NCBI RefSeq assembly: GCF_043555935.1
Contig: NZ_JBIGIB010000001.1
Location: 248,001-312,000, forward strand
DNA length: 64,000 nucleotides
From: Pelomonas baiyunensis
GTDB taxonomy: Bacteria > Pseudomonadota > Gammaproteobacteria > Burkholderiales > Burkholderiaceae_C
Reading direction: 5' to 3'
Positions 17,509 to 26,162 of this stretch are shown here, in pieces (positions within the stretch are counted from its first letter, which is position 1; each line of letters starts with the position of its first letter). The notes under the pieces were generated by a model, which worked only from the letters and a program-made list of their open reading frames with translations, did no database searches and was not told the DNA's origin. A program made the position numbers and the translations under genes.

Positions 17509-20166
17509 ATGGGCGAGCCCACCCCCAGCCAGTGGAGCCTGCTGCCGGAGGATGCGGCCGATGTGTCTGCGCCCGACCCGGTGGCCCAGGCCCAGGCGGC
17601 GGCCCTGCGCAGCCGTGACGGGCACTTCAACGAGCTGACCGGCCAGGTCAACCAGCCCGGCGAGCCGCAAGGCCCGCTGGCGCCGCGCTGGCAGCGCTTC
17701 TTCGCGGCGGGTGGCGCGGCGGGGTGGCAGGAGTTGGGGGCCAAGGCCTTGCGCGTTCAGCGCCGCGTGCTGGAAGACGGCGCGAGCTACAACGTCCACA
17801 GCGACGGGCCGCCGCTGCCCGGCCGTGAAGGCGCGGCGGGCCTGAACCTGGCGCGCCACTGGCCGCTGGAGTTGCTGCCCATGCTGATCGAGCCCGACGA
17901 GTGGCGGGAGATCGAGTCGGGCATTCGCCAGCGCGCGCGGCTGTTGAACGCGGTGATGGCCGACCTGTACGGCGAGCGCCGGCTGCTGCAGCAGGGCCTG
18001 CTGCCGGCCTCGCTGGTGCTGGCGCACCCGCAGTACCTGCGTGCCATGCACGGCCACCAGCCGCCCGGCGGCGTGCACCTGCATGTGCTGGCCTTCGACC
18101 TCACCCGCGGGGCCGACGGCCACTGGTGGGTGGTGGGCCAGCGCACGCAGGCAGCGTCGGGCCTGGGTTATGTGCTGGAGAACCGGCTGATCGTGGCCCA
18201 GCAGTTCCCGGACGCTTTCCGCCAGATGCAGGTGCAGCGCGTGGCCGCGAGCTACCGCGACTTCATCCAGGCGCTGATCCGGCTGTCGCCGGCGGGCGAG
18301 GGCAGCCGCGTGGCCTTGCTCACGCCGGGGCCGCGCAACGAAACCTATTTCGAGCAGGCCTTCCTGGCGCGCTACCTCGGCATCACGTTGGTGGAGGGGG
18401 CTGACCTGACCGTGCGGGGTGACAAGGTCTACCTCAAGACCCTGGGCGGCCTGGAGCGCGTGGACGTGCTGCTGCGCCGCGTGGACGACACCTGGCTGGA
18501 CCCGCTGGAACTGCGGGCGGACTCCATGCTCGGCGTGCCGGGCCTGTTGCAGGCCGTGCGGGCCGGCGCGGTGGTGGTGGCCAACATGCCCGGCGCGGGC
18601 TGGCTGGAAAGCCCCGGCCTGGCTGCGTTCTGGCCGGCGGTGGCGCAGGAGCTGCTGGGCGAAACCCTGGAGCTGCCGGCGCTGCAAAGCTGGTGGTGCG
18701 GCGAAGAAAGCGCGTGGCGCACGCTGCGGCCGCGTCTGGCCGAGTTCATCGTGGTGCCCAGCTTCTCGGCCAGCAGCACCACGCGCAGCTTCCAGCCCGT
18801 GGTGGCGGCCGAACTGGACGGCGACGCCCTGCGCGCGCTGGCCGACCGCATCGATGCCGACCCGGCCGCCTACACCTTGCAAGCGCGGGTCAAGCCCACC
18901 AAGCAACCGGTGTGGACGCGCGGCGCGCTGGAGCCGCGCGTGGCCGTGCTGCGCGTGTTCGCGCTGACCGACGGCCTGGGCGACTGGACCGTGCTGCCCG
19001 GCGGCCTCACGCGGGTGGCTCCGCGCCGTGACCCGGTGGCCGATGCCTGGCTGTCCATCCAGCGCGGCAGCTTGAGCGCCGACACCTGGGTGATGACCGA
19101 CGGCGCGGTGGACACCACCTCGCTGTTGAACCGCCCCATGCAGCCGGCCGACCTGGCCCGGGTGCACTGGACCGTGACCAGCCGCGCCGCCGAGAACCTG
19201 TTCTGGCTGGGCCGCTACACCGAGCGGGCCGAAAACAGCGCACGCCTGGCGCGCCACGTGATCGAGGCCAGCGTGATGGCCCGGCGGGGCGCCATGGCCC
19301 CGGCCATGCTGCCGCTGCTGGACGCATTGGCCCGCCGCCACGGGCTGGTCGGCCCGACCGCGCCACCTGCGGCGACTGATGCGCGGGGCTTCGAGCACGC
19401 GCTGCTGGCCGCGCTGCTGCCAGGCTCGGGTGTCACCAGCGTGGGCTGGAACCTCAAGGCCTTGCAGGGGTGCGCGCAGGCGCTGCGGGAGCGCTTGTCG
19501 CCCGAGTCGTGGCGGCTCATCCATGAAACCGCCGCGCAGTTCGAGCAGCACTTGCGTGCGGTGCTGGACCGCCCGGCGCTGGTCGATGCGATGGCCCCGG
19601 TCAGCGATGTGCTGAACGTGCTGGGCCGCGCTGACACGCATCTGGCCGCCATCACCGGCGCGCAAACCGACCGCATGACGCGGGACGACGGCTGGCGGCT
19701 GCTGTCCATGGGCCGGCAGATCGAGCGGCTGGCCTTCCATGCCGACGTGCTGGCCGAGGCCTTCGAGCAAGGTCTGGCGCTCACCGAAGACGGCTTTGCG
19801 CTGCTGCTGGGGGTGTTCGACTCCACCATCACCTACCGCGCGCAGTTCCAGGCCCGGCGTGAGGCCGCGCCCCTGCTGCACCTGCTGGTGCACGACACCG
19901 ACAACCCGCGCTCGCTGGGCTGGGTGGCGCGCACGCTGCGCGAGCGCTTCGCCAAGCTGGCCCGGCACCAGCCCGAGTGGGTGGCCGAGGTGGCGGCCGA
20001 CCTGCCGGTGCCCGAAGCCTGGCCGCTGGACGAACTGGCCGAGCCCGGCCCGGTGCTGGTGAACCAACTGCGCCGTGCCGCCGCGCAAGCCACGGCACTG
20101 TCCAGCCTGCTCAGCCAGCGCTACTTTGCGCACGTGCTGGGCAGCGACTTGAGGGTGTGGCAGTGA
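17509..20166 (+). CDS. Fused circularly permuted ATP-grasp-alpha-E protein with degenerate ATP site
   Basis: 885 residues: an ATP-grasp-like domain (about 75-530) joined to an alpha-E domain (about 555-880, starting TSRAAENLFWLGRYTERAENSARL). Alignment by eye with the stand-alone paralogue at 9499 shows shared framework (GHQPPGGVHLHV, LENRL, NETYFEQAFLARYLG, RVDVLLRRVDDTWLDP, VLPGGLTRVA) but loss of key positions: LEDN is VVGQR (208-212), the Lys and Gly-rich loop KEVHGAGGYGM is replaced near 413-423 by VVPSFSASS, and HIDLRPF becomes VAVLRVF. ATP use is therefore doubtful; a regulatory or scaffold role is possible. The last codons overlap the next gene by 4 bp. Confidence 0.87.
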   Translation: MGEPTPSQWSLLPEDAADVSAPDPVAQAQAAALRSRDGHFNELTGQVNQPGEPQGPLAPRWQRFFAAGGAAGWQELGAKALRVQRRVLEDGASYNVHSDGPPLPGREGAAGLNLARHWPLELLPMLIEPDEWREIESGIRQRARLLNAVMADLYGERRLLQQGLLPASLVLAHPQYLRAMHGHQPPGGVHLHVLAFDLTRGADGHWWVVGQRTQAASGLGYVLENRLIVAQQFPDAFRQMQVQRVAASYRDFIQALIRLSPAGEGSRVALLTPGPRNETYFEQAFLARYLGITLVEGADLTVRGDKVYLKTLGGLERVDVLLRRVDDTWLDPLELRADSMLGVPGLLQAVRAGAVVVANMPGAGWLESPGLAAFWPAVAQELLGETLELPALQSWWCGEESAWRTLRPRLAEFIVVPSFSASSTTRSFQPVVAAELDGDALRALADRIDADPAAYTLQARVKPTKQPVWTRGALEPRVAVLRVFALTDGLGDWTVLPGGLTRVAPRRDPVADAWLSIQRGSLSADTWVMTDGAVDTTSLLNRPMQPADLARVHWTVTSRAAENLFWLGRYTERAENSARLARHVIEASVMARRGAMAPAMLPLLDALARRHGLVGPTAPPAATDARGFEHALLAALLPGSGVTSVGWNLKALQGCAQALRERLSPESWRLIHETAAQFEQHLRAVLDRPALVDAMAPVSDVLNVLGRADTHLAAITGAQTDRMTRDDGWRLLSMGRQIERLAFHADVLAEAFEQGLALTEDGFALLLGVFDSTITYRAQFQARREAAPLLHLLVHDTDNPRSLGWVARTLRERFAKLARHQPEWVAEVAADLPVPEAWPLDELAEPGPVLVNQLRRAAAQATALSSLLSQRYFAHVLGSDLRVWQ

Positions 20167-21083
20167 AGCTGAGCGTTCACCACGTCACCGAGTACAGCTA
20201 CGCCACGCCGGTGGAGTGGGCGCACCACACCGCGTGCCTGGCCCCGCAGGACACGCCCTGGCAGCAGGTGCACGACTGGCAGCTGGACATCGACCCCGTG
20301 CCCGACGGCTGGGCCGCGCTCGGCCGGCCGCTGGAGGCGGCCGAGATTGCGCGCCACCTGCGGCAAGACCCCTGGGGCAACCGCCACCTGAGTTTTGGCC
20401 ACGCCCGCGTGCACGAGCGCTTGCGGGTGGACAGCCGCTTCGTGGCCGACCTGCAGCCGCGCCCCGGCCCAGACCCCCAGCGCGGGCCGGCCTGGGAGGC
20501 CGTGGCGCAAGGCTTGCGCTACCGCGCCGGCCGCGCCCTGCAGGCGGCCGAAGAGTTCGCTCTGGCCTCGCCCCACACCGTGCCGGACAGCGCCCTGGCG
20601 GCCTACGCGCGCCGCGCGTTCTCGCCGGGCCGCACGCTGGCTGCGGGCGGGTTGTCACTCATGCACCAGATCCATGCCGACCTGCAGTACCTGCCGCACA
20701 GCACCACGGTGGCCACGCGGGCCAGCGATGCGCTGGCGCAGCGCAGCGGCGTGTGCCAGGACTTTGCCCATGTGTTCATCGCCGCGTGCCGGGCCCTGGG
20801 GCTGGCCGCGCGCTATGTCAGCGGCTACCTGCTGACGCATCCGCCCGCCGGCCAGCCCCGGCTGGTGGGGGCCGACGCTTCGCACGCCTGGGTGGAACTG
20901 TGGTGCCCGGAGCAGGGCTGGCTGGCCCTGGACCCCACCAATGCCGTGCCGGCGGGCCTGGACCACGTCACGCTGGCCTGGGGCCGTGACTACGCCGATG
21001 TGGCGCCGCTGCGCGGCGTGCTGCGCGGTGGTGGCATGGCCAGCCTGCACGTGGCCGTGACGGTGGAGCCGTTGGCCGGCTGA
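20163..21083 (+). CDS. Transglutaminase-like cysteine peptidase
   Basis: 306 residues from a GTG overlapping the previous stop codon (GTGA). N-terminal beta module (LSVHHVTEYSYATPVEWAHH), then the transglutaminase-like core with Cys198 (SGVCQDFAHVFIAACR), His241 (DASHAWVELW) and Asp257 (LALDPTNA), all present. Bacterial members of this family in ATP-grasp/alpha-E clusters are thought to cleave or transfer amide bonds in peptides. This second transglutaminase is the shorter, unfused counterpart of the N-terminal part of the protein at 12595. It is probably the last gene of the unit 16650-21083. Confidence 0.9.
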   Translation: MKLSVHHVTEYSYATPVEWAHHTACLAPQDTPWQQVHDWQLDIDPVPDGWAALGRPLEAAEIARHLRQDPWGNRHLSFGHARVHERLRVDSRFVADLQPRPGPDPQRGPAWEAVAQGLRYRAGRALQAAEEFALASPHTVPDSALAAYARRAFSPGRTLAAGGLSLMHQIHADLQYLPHSTTVATRASDALAQRSGVCQDFAHVFIAACRALGLAARYVSGYLLTHPPAGQPRLVGADASHAWVELWCPEQGWLALDPTNAVPAGLDHVTLAWGRDYADVAPLRGVLRGGGMASLHVAVTVEPLAG

Positions 21084-21195
21084 GGGCTGTGCCGCCGCAC
21101 CCCCCTAGATCGCACATCCAGGCCGTACAGCCAGACCGCACATTCCCGCGTAAACCCTGTTCGCGTTCCGGCCGCGGCCGCCTAAATTCCCGCCC

Positions 21196-21215
21196 GATTG
21201 GAATCGGTTCCAATC
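21196..21215 (+). promoter_or_regulatory. LacI-family-type operator
   Basis: GATTGGAATC-GGTTCCAATC is a 20-bp palindrome with one mismatch and a central CG, the usual form of operators bound by LacI/GalR-family repressors. It is 63 bp before the GH5 glucanase start and just after a TAAATT that could be a -10 box (21183-21188), so a repressor there would block transcription. No LacI-type gene is in the window. Confidence 0.6.
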
Positions 21216-21277
21216 CCGGCGGCCGGCCTGTGAATGTCCGTGCCTCCGAGTTCAAAAGAACCAGCACGGAGACCTTC

Positions 21278-23410
21278 ATGACCGCATCTCACCCGCGCCG
21301 TGGGCGCACCCCCGCACGCGCCTGGGGGGCTGGCCTCGCCACCCTGGCCGCCGCCTTCACGCTGGCCCTGCCGGGCTTGGCGCAGGCGCACAGCAACTTC
21401 CTGAAAACCGATGGCCGCCTGGTGCGCAACCAGAACGGCACGGGCGACGTGGTGTACCTGCGCGGGGTGAACCTCGGCGGCTGGCAGGTGCATGAGCCGT
21501 GGATGTCGGCACTCGCCGGCGTGAAGGACGACCACACCATGCGCAGCACGCTCAGCCAGCGCTTCGGCGATGCCGGGCGCGACGCGCTGATCAACGCCTA
21601 CCAGGACAGCTACCTGCAGGAGAAGGACTTCCGCCTGCTGTCCAACCTGGGCATGAGCGCGGTGCGCCTGCCGATCTACTACCGCAACCACATGAACGAG
21701 GACGGCAGCTGGAAGCGCGACCCCGCCGGGCGGCCGGACCTGCGCCGCATCGAGTGGGTGGTGGCCATGGCCAAGAAGTACCGCATGTACGTCATCCTCG
21801 ACCTGCACGGCGCCCCGGGCTCGCAGAACGGGGCCGACCACAGCGGGCAGATCGGCGGCTCCGGCGCGCTGTGGAACAGCGCCACCTTCCAGGCGCAGAC
21901 GCTGACCTTTTGGCGCGAACTCGCCACGCGCTTTCGCAACGAGTCGACCGTGGCGGGCTACGACGTGCTGAACGAGCCGTCGACCGTGTACCCCGCCGCG
22001 GCCACGCGCCCGGTGCTCGACATGTACGACCGCATCTACCGCGAGATCCGCGCGGTGGACCCGAACCACATCGTCATCATGGAAGGCATCTGGGACTGGA
22101 CCGCCATCACCCGGCCGAGCGACTACGGCTGGACCAACGTGATGTACGAGTTCCACTACTACAACTGGGGCAACGACAGCAATTACCAGTCGCAGGTGAA
22201 CTTCGTCGAGCAGAAGGTGAACCAGGAGCAGCAGTACCTCTCCTACAACGTGCCGCACTACGTGGGCGAGTTCATGCTGTTCAACCTGCAAAGCAGCTGG
22301 GAGTACGCCCTGCGCCGCTACAACGAGGTGGGTTGGCACTGGACGAGCTGGAGCTACAAGGGCACCAACGTGGGCAACTGGGCGCTGTACAACCACGCCA
22401 ACGCCGGTGCTGCCACGCCCAATGTGGCGACTGACAGTTACGCCACCATCGAGTCCAAATGGCGCAGCTGGGACGTGGAGCAGAACATGGTGGCCAACAC
22501 CATGCTCAACGGCGTGTTCAAGGCCGCGCTCACCGGTGCCAACAGCCTGATCCGCCCGCTGCCGTATGAAGGCCGCTGGCCCGCTGGCAGCAAGCTGGAG
22601 GCCGAGCACTACTACGCGCAGAGCGGCGTGAGCTTCGACACCACCAGCGTGGGCAGCCTGGATGCCGGTGACTGGCTGCGCTACATCGACCTGGACTTCG
22701 GCGCGGGCATGGACCGCATCCGGCTGAACCTGGCGGTGGACCCGGCCTTTGCCGGCAAGACGCTGGAGGTGCGGCTGGACAGCCCCACCGGCGCCCTCGT
22801 GGGCACCGTGACCGTGCCGAACACCGGCGGCTGGACGACCTACCGCGAGGTGGTGGCCCCCATCCAGCGCACCACGGGCCTGCACAACGTGGTCCTCGTG
22901 GCGCGAGGCGGCAACGGCGTGGCCAACCTGGACTGGCTGAAGTTCGAAGACAGCACCGGTGGCGTGGTGCCGGGGCAGCCGGTGTCTGGCCGCAACTACG
23001 CGGTGGTGGCCAAGCACAGCAACCGCAGCCTTGATGTGAAAGACGCCTCGCTGGCCGATGGTGCGCCGCTGCAGCAATGGGCTTACGGCGGCGGCGCCAA
23101 CCAGAAGTGGACGGCCACCACCACCGGCAACGGCCTGTGGCAGCTGCGCTCGGTCAGCAGCGGCAAGTGCGTGGATGTGGCGGGCGTGAGCACCGCCAAC
23201 GGCGCGGCCGTGCAGCAGTGGGCCTGCACCGGCGGGGCCAACCAGCAGTTCCGCCTGGAAGACCAGGGCGGTGGCTACTTCTACGTGCGGCCGGCCCACA
23301 GCAACAAGTGCCTGGACGTGACCGGCGTGTCCACGTTGGACGGCGCGCTGGTGCAGCAGTGGGACTGCGGCGGGGACAACACCCGCTGGCGCTTTGACGC
23401 CGTGCAGTGA
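21278..23410 (+). CDS. Secreted GH5 glucanase with CBM6/35-like and ricin-type lectin domains
   Basis: 710 residues. Signal peptide 1-37 (LATLAAAFTLALPGLAQA). A GH5 catalytic domain (about 40-410) has the acid/base Glu233 in YDVLNEPST and nucleophile Glu331 in YVGEFMLFN; LRGVNLGGW resembles the exo-beta-1,3-glucanase side of the family. Then a beta-sandwich carbohydrate-binding module of CBM6/35 type (about 437-557, ending NLDWLKFE) and a C-terminal ricin-B lectin (CBM13, about 572-710) with repeated QQW motifs (LQQWAYGGGANQKW, VQQWACTGGANQQF, VQQWDCGGDN). It is likely exported and degrades a beta-glucan. A LacI-type operator precedes it. The exact substrate is not fixed by sequence. Confidence 0.9.
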   Translation: MTASHPRRGRTPARAWGAGLATLAAAFTLALPGLAQAHSNFLKTDGRLVRNQNGTGDVVYLRGVNLGGWQVHEPWMSALAGVKDDHTMRSTLSQRFGDAGRDALINAYQDSYLQEKDFRLLSNLGMSAVRLPIYYRNHMNEDGSWKRDPAGRPDLRRIEWVVAMAKKYRMYVILDLHGAPGSQNGADHSGQIGGSGALWNSATFQAQTLTFWRELATRFRNESTVAGYDVLNEPSTVYPAAATRPVLDMYDRIYREIRAVDPNHIVIMEGIWDWTAITRPSDYGWTNVMYEFHYYNWGNDSNYQSQVNFVEQKVNQEQQYLSYNVPHYVGEFMLFNLQSSWEYALRRYNEVGWHWTSWSYKGTNVGNWALYNHANAGAATPNVATDSYATIESKWRSWDVEQNMVANTMLNGVFKAALTGANSLIRPLPYEGRWPAGSKLEAEHYYAQSGVSFDTTSVGSLDAGDWLRYIDLDFGAGMDRIRLNLAVDPAFAGKTLEVRLDSPTGALVGTVTVPNTGGWTTYREVVAPIQRTTGLHNVVLVARGGNGVANLDWLKFEDSTGGVVPGQPVSGRNYAVVAKHSNRSLDVKDASLADGAPLQQWAYGGGANQKWTATTTGNGLWQLRSVSSGKCVDVAGVSTANGAAVQQWACTGGANQQFRLEDQGGGYFYVRPAHSNKCLDVTGVSTLDGALVQQWDCGGDNTRWRFDAVQ

Positions 23411-23469
23411 CCTGGGGAGCGGGCGCGCCGGCGAGGCTGGCGCTGCCCTTGCGGGGCGAGGTCAGCGCG

Positions 23470-24600
23470 TCAGCGCTTGACCTTGCCGTCCGCCGTCAGC
23501 ATGGACAGCTCCACAAAGCTGGAGCCCACGTGCCGCGTGCCGCTGAACTGCAGCCGGTAGCCGCGCGCGTCGTAACCTGACAGCCCTTCCAGCGCGTTGA
23601 TGAAGGCCTCACGGTTGGGCCGGCCGCCCATGCGGCGCAGCGCGTCCACCACCACGCGGGCGGCGAGGTAGCCCTCGATGCTCGTGTAGTTCGGCTCGGC
23701 CTTGGGGTCCAGCTTGTGCAGGGCCTGCTGGTAGTCGTTCACCAGGCCGGCTGCGGTGCCGAACGGCGAGGGCATGACCTGCGACACCACCACGCCGGCC
23801 GCGTCTTTACCCAACTCGTCGGCCAGCGCCTGTGTGCCCACGAACGACACGTTGTAGAACTGGCCGCCGTAGCCTGCCTTGCGGGCTTCACGGATGAACG
23901 CGGCGCAGCCCTTGTAGGCGCCGATCTGCACGATGGCCTCGGCGCCCAGCGGCACCAGCGTCTTCACGGCGGCGGCCACATCCACGCTGTTGCGCTCGAC
24001 CGTGGCAACACCCAGCGCCTGCAGGCCGCGCTTTTCCAGCGCCCGCTGCACGCCCTTCAAGCCCGCTTGGCCGTAGGCGTCGTTCTGGTGGAAGACGGCG
24101 ATCTTCTTCAGGTCCAGCTGCGTGAGCTGTTTGACGATGAGTTCCGTCTCGTCGTAGTACGACGCGCGGATGTGGAACACCAGCCGGTTGAACGGGTCGC
24201 GCAGCGCCTCGGCGCCGGTGAACGGGGCCACGAAGGGCAGCTTGGCCGCCGTGGCCAGGGGCAGGGCGGCGAGCGACGTGGGCGTGCCCACGTAGCCGAA
24301 CAGCGCAAACACCTCGTCCTTGATGAACTTCTCGGTGTTGGCCTTGCAGCGCACCGGGTCGTAACCGTCGTCCAGCGTCTTGAGCACCACCGGCAGGCCG
24401 GCCACGCCGCCCGCAGCGTTCACGGTCTCGAGGTAGGCCTTGGCGCCCAGCTGCATTTGCAGGCCCAACTGGGCGGCGGGGCCGGTGAGGGGCACGGACT
24501 GGCCCAGCACGATGCCGCGCTCTTGGGCGCGAGCCGAAAAAGCCGCCGGCAGCCCGAGGCTGGCCAGCGCAAGTTGATGGAAGCGACGACGGGTTTGCAT
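23470..24600 (-). CDS. ABC transporter substrate-binding protein, branched-chain amino acid type
   Basis: 376 residues, LivJ/Peripla_BP_6 family. A twin-arginine-like N-terminus (MQTRRRFHQLALASLGLPAAFSARA) with Ala-x-Ala cleavage near 25 suggests Tat or Sec export. Core motifs: VLGQSVPLTGPAAQLGLQMQLGAKAYLETVNAAGGVAGLPVVLKTLDDGYDP-type region, KIAVFHQNDAYGQAG hinge strand and NYTSIEGYLAARVVVDAL near the C-terminus. No permease or ATPase gene lies next to it, so it is an orphan binding protein or serves a transporter or sensor encoded elsewhere. It is convergent with the GH5 gene. Confidence 0.88.
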   Translation of the reverse strand: MQTRRRFHQLALASLGLPAAFSARAQERGIVLGQSVPLTGPAAQLGLQMQLGAKAYLETVNAAGGVAGLPVVLKTLDDGYDPVRCKANTEKFIKDEVFALFGYVGTPTSLAALPLATAAKLPFVAPFTGAEALRDPFNRLVFHIRASYYDETELIVKQLTQLDLKKIAVFHQNDAYGQAGLKGVQRALEKRGLQALGVATVERNSVDVAAAVKTLVPLGAEAIVQIGAYKGCAAFIREARKAGYGGQFYNVSFVGTQALADELGKDAAGVVVSQVMPSPFGTAAGLVNDYQQALHKLDPKAEPNYTSIEGYLAARVVVDALRRMGGRPNREAFINALEGLSGYDARGYRLQFSGTRHVGSSFVELSMLTADGKVKR

Positions 24601-24770
24601 GGGGCGGCATCATGCCCCCACCCGGGCGTCTCGGCTGTGAACTAAATCGGCTCCGGTGCAATCCCGAGGTCAATGGGCCTTCGGGTTTGTTAGCAAACAT
24701 TGCAGAACCGCTGCCGGACCCGTGGAGCGCACCCTTGGCATCGATTGCGACGCCCACCCACAATCGGCGC

Positions 24771-25316
24771 ATGAACCTGCACCTCATCCAAGCCCGCGCC
24801 AACCGCTTGGCCAATCACCGGCTGCTCCACGCGGTGGCGCAGTTGGGCGAGGCCGAATTCCACGCGCCGCGCACCAGCTTCTTTCCGAGCCTGGCCCTCA
24901 CGCTCAACCATGTGCTGAACGTGGACCACTACTACATCGCCGCGCTGCATGGTGACGCCGACATGCGCCACATCTGGGCCCGTTATGTGCCCGCCCGCAC
25001 GGCGCAGGAACTGGCCGAGCGCCAGGCCGTGAGTGACGAGCGGCTGATCACCTTCTGCGCGCGCCTGGAACCCGACGACGACCGCCGCGTGGTGGCGTTC
25101 GACCGGGGCAGTGGCATCGAGTCCGGCCCGCGCGAGCCCCTGGGGCGCGTGCTGGCGCACCTGTTCATGCATCAAACCCACCACCGCGGCCAGGCGCACG
25201 CCATGCTGGCCGGCACGTCGGTGAAGCCGCCGCAGCTGGATGACTTCATCCTGCTGGGGGACGACAAGCACCGCGTGGAAGACATGGCGGCACTGGGCTG
25301 GGCCGAGCCGGTTTGA
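24771..25316 (+). CDS. DinB family protein
   Basis: 181 residues from the ATG at 24771. DinB/YfiT-like four-helix bundle with the metal-binding His triad visible: NHVLNVDHYYI (first His) and HLFMHQTHHRGQAHAML (the two-His helix). Many members are metal-dependent, thiol-using transferases or of unknown role; nothing here decides between them. No signal peptide. A longer reading frame upstream to 24612 exists but lacks the family fold before 24771. The gene stands alone between a divergent binding-protein gene and a PEP-CTERM gene. Confidence 0.85.
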   Translation: MNLHLIQARANRLANHRLLHAVAQLGEAEFHAPRTSFFPSLALTLNHVLNVDHYYIAALHGDADMRHIWARYVPARTAQELAERQAVSDERLITFCARLEPDDDRRVVAFDRGSGIESGPREPLGRVLAHLFMHQTHHRGQAHAMLAGTSVKPPQLDDFILLGDDKHRVEDMAALGWAEPV

Positions 25317-25411
25317 ACTCTCGGCGCACAGGGATGAAATCACCTAGCCAGAACGCAGACGACTGCCGCCAGAATTTGGCGCCCTAACAATTCCTTCAGG
25401 GAGAAGGTCGG

Positions 25412-26062
25412 ATGAAGCGGTTCCTGACGTCGATGGCGGTTGCCATCTCGTTGCCATGCGCAGTGGCGCACGCCACAACAATCTACGACACGATCGGTGT
25501 TGGAAATGCCTATGAAAACCAGCAGGGCTGGACCATTGGCAACCCGAGCAACGGTGCGCACTATTCGTCTTTCGCGCAATTCAGCCCCTTGCAGTCGGGC
25601 TACCTCGCGAGCGCGATCGCGCCTATCTGGCACGGAGGTGGCGCGTTGGCACCCCTTCGGTTTGAAGTCCGCGCCGATGAAGGTGGGCACCCCGGCGCCG
25701 TTCTTGCGTTGGCCACGGTCAGTTTTGGTGCTAACGGTGGGCTGGTGTCGGGCGCATTCTCCGGAGATGTCTGGATATCCGCTCAACGCGCCTACTGGTT
25801 CGGGTTGGCCGCAACCGATCCCACCACGCTTGTCGGCTGGTATCAGAACCCCGGCCAGGTCAAGGGCCTCAACGCGTCCACGGGTGCCTTGTGGCAGCAG
25901 CCCAATGAATGGTTTGTTCAGACCTGGACCCTTGGGGCGTTTCAGCTTGACGCGCGCGTTGCCGCGGCGGTGCCGGAGCCCGCAAGCGCGCTGATGTTGA
26001 GCATGGGCTTGTCTCTTGTCGTTCTCGGCGCAGCCCGTCGCAAGCGCGCTGCACTGTCGTAG
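25412..26062 (+). CDS. PEP-CTERM sorting domain protein
   Basis: 216 residues with a Sec signal peptide (1-21, ending AVAHA) and a C-terminal PEP-CTERM signal: VPEPASALMLSMGLSLVVLGAARRKR, that is the PEP motif at 188-190, a transmembrane helix and a basic tail. The exosortase (EpsH type) would cut at PEP and the protein would be linked to the surface or exopolysaccharide; no exosortase gene is in this window. The body is beta-rich, Gly/Ala-rich, and not recognised. Codons are slightly less GC-biased than neighbours (for example ATTCGTCTTTCG), which fits a fast-changing surface protein. A ribosome site agggagaaggtcgg precedes the start. Confidence 0.88.
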   Translation: MKRFLTSMAVAISLPCAVAHATTIYDTIGVGNAYENQQGWTIGNPSNGAHYSSFAQFSPLQSGYLASAIAPIWHGGGALAPLRFEVRADEGGHPGAVLALATVSFGANGGLVSGAFSGDVWISAQRAYWFGLAATDPTTLVGWYQNPGQVKGLNASTGALWQQPNEWFVQTWTLGAFQLDARVAAAVPEPASALMLSMGLSLVVLGAARRKRAALS

Positions 26063-26162
26063 TCTTGCGGCAAACCATCGGCGCGTTCCCGTCGGTGTTT
26101 GCTCCGGAGGTCTGGCCTCGGTTCTCCGGATGAGGCCGGCGGTGCGCCGTTCGCCCTTCTGA

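Noticed and set aside
17230..20133. Long open frame on the minus strand opposite the fused ATP-grasp gene
   Set aside because: Composition is His/Gln/Arg/Gly-rich shadow coding with no domain; the plus-strand gene explains it by codon bias.
21182..23299. Long minus-strand open frame opposite the GH5 gene
   Set aside because: Low-complexity Val/His/Arg shadow, no start context or domain.
26063..26162. Terminator hairpin between the PEP-CTERM and oxidoreductase genes
   Set aside because: GCAAAC/GTTTGC arms exist but the stem has several mismatches and no T-run, so it is not called.
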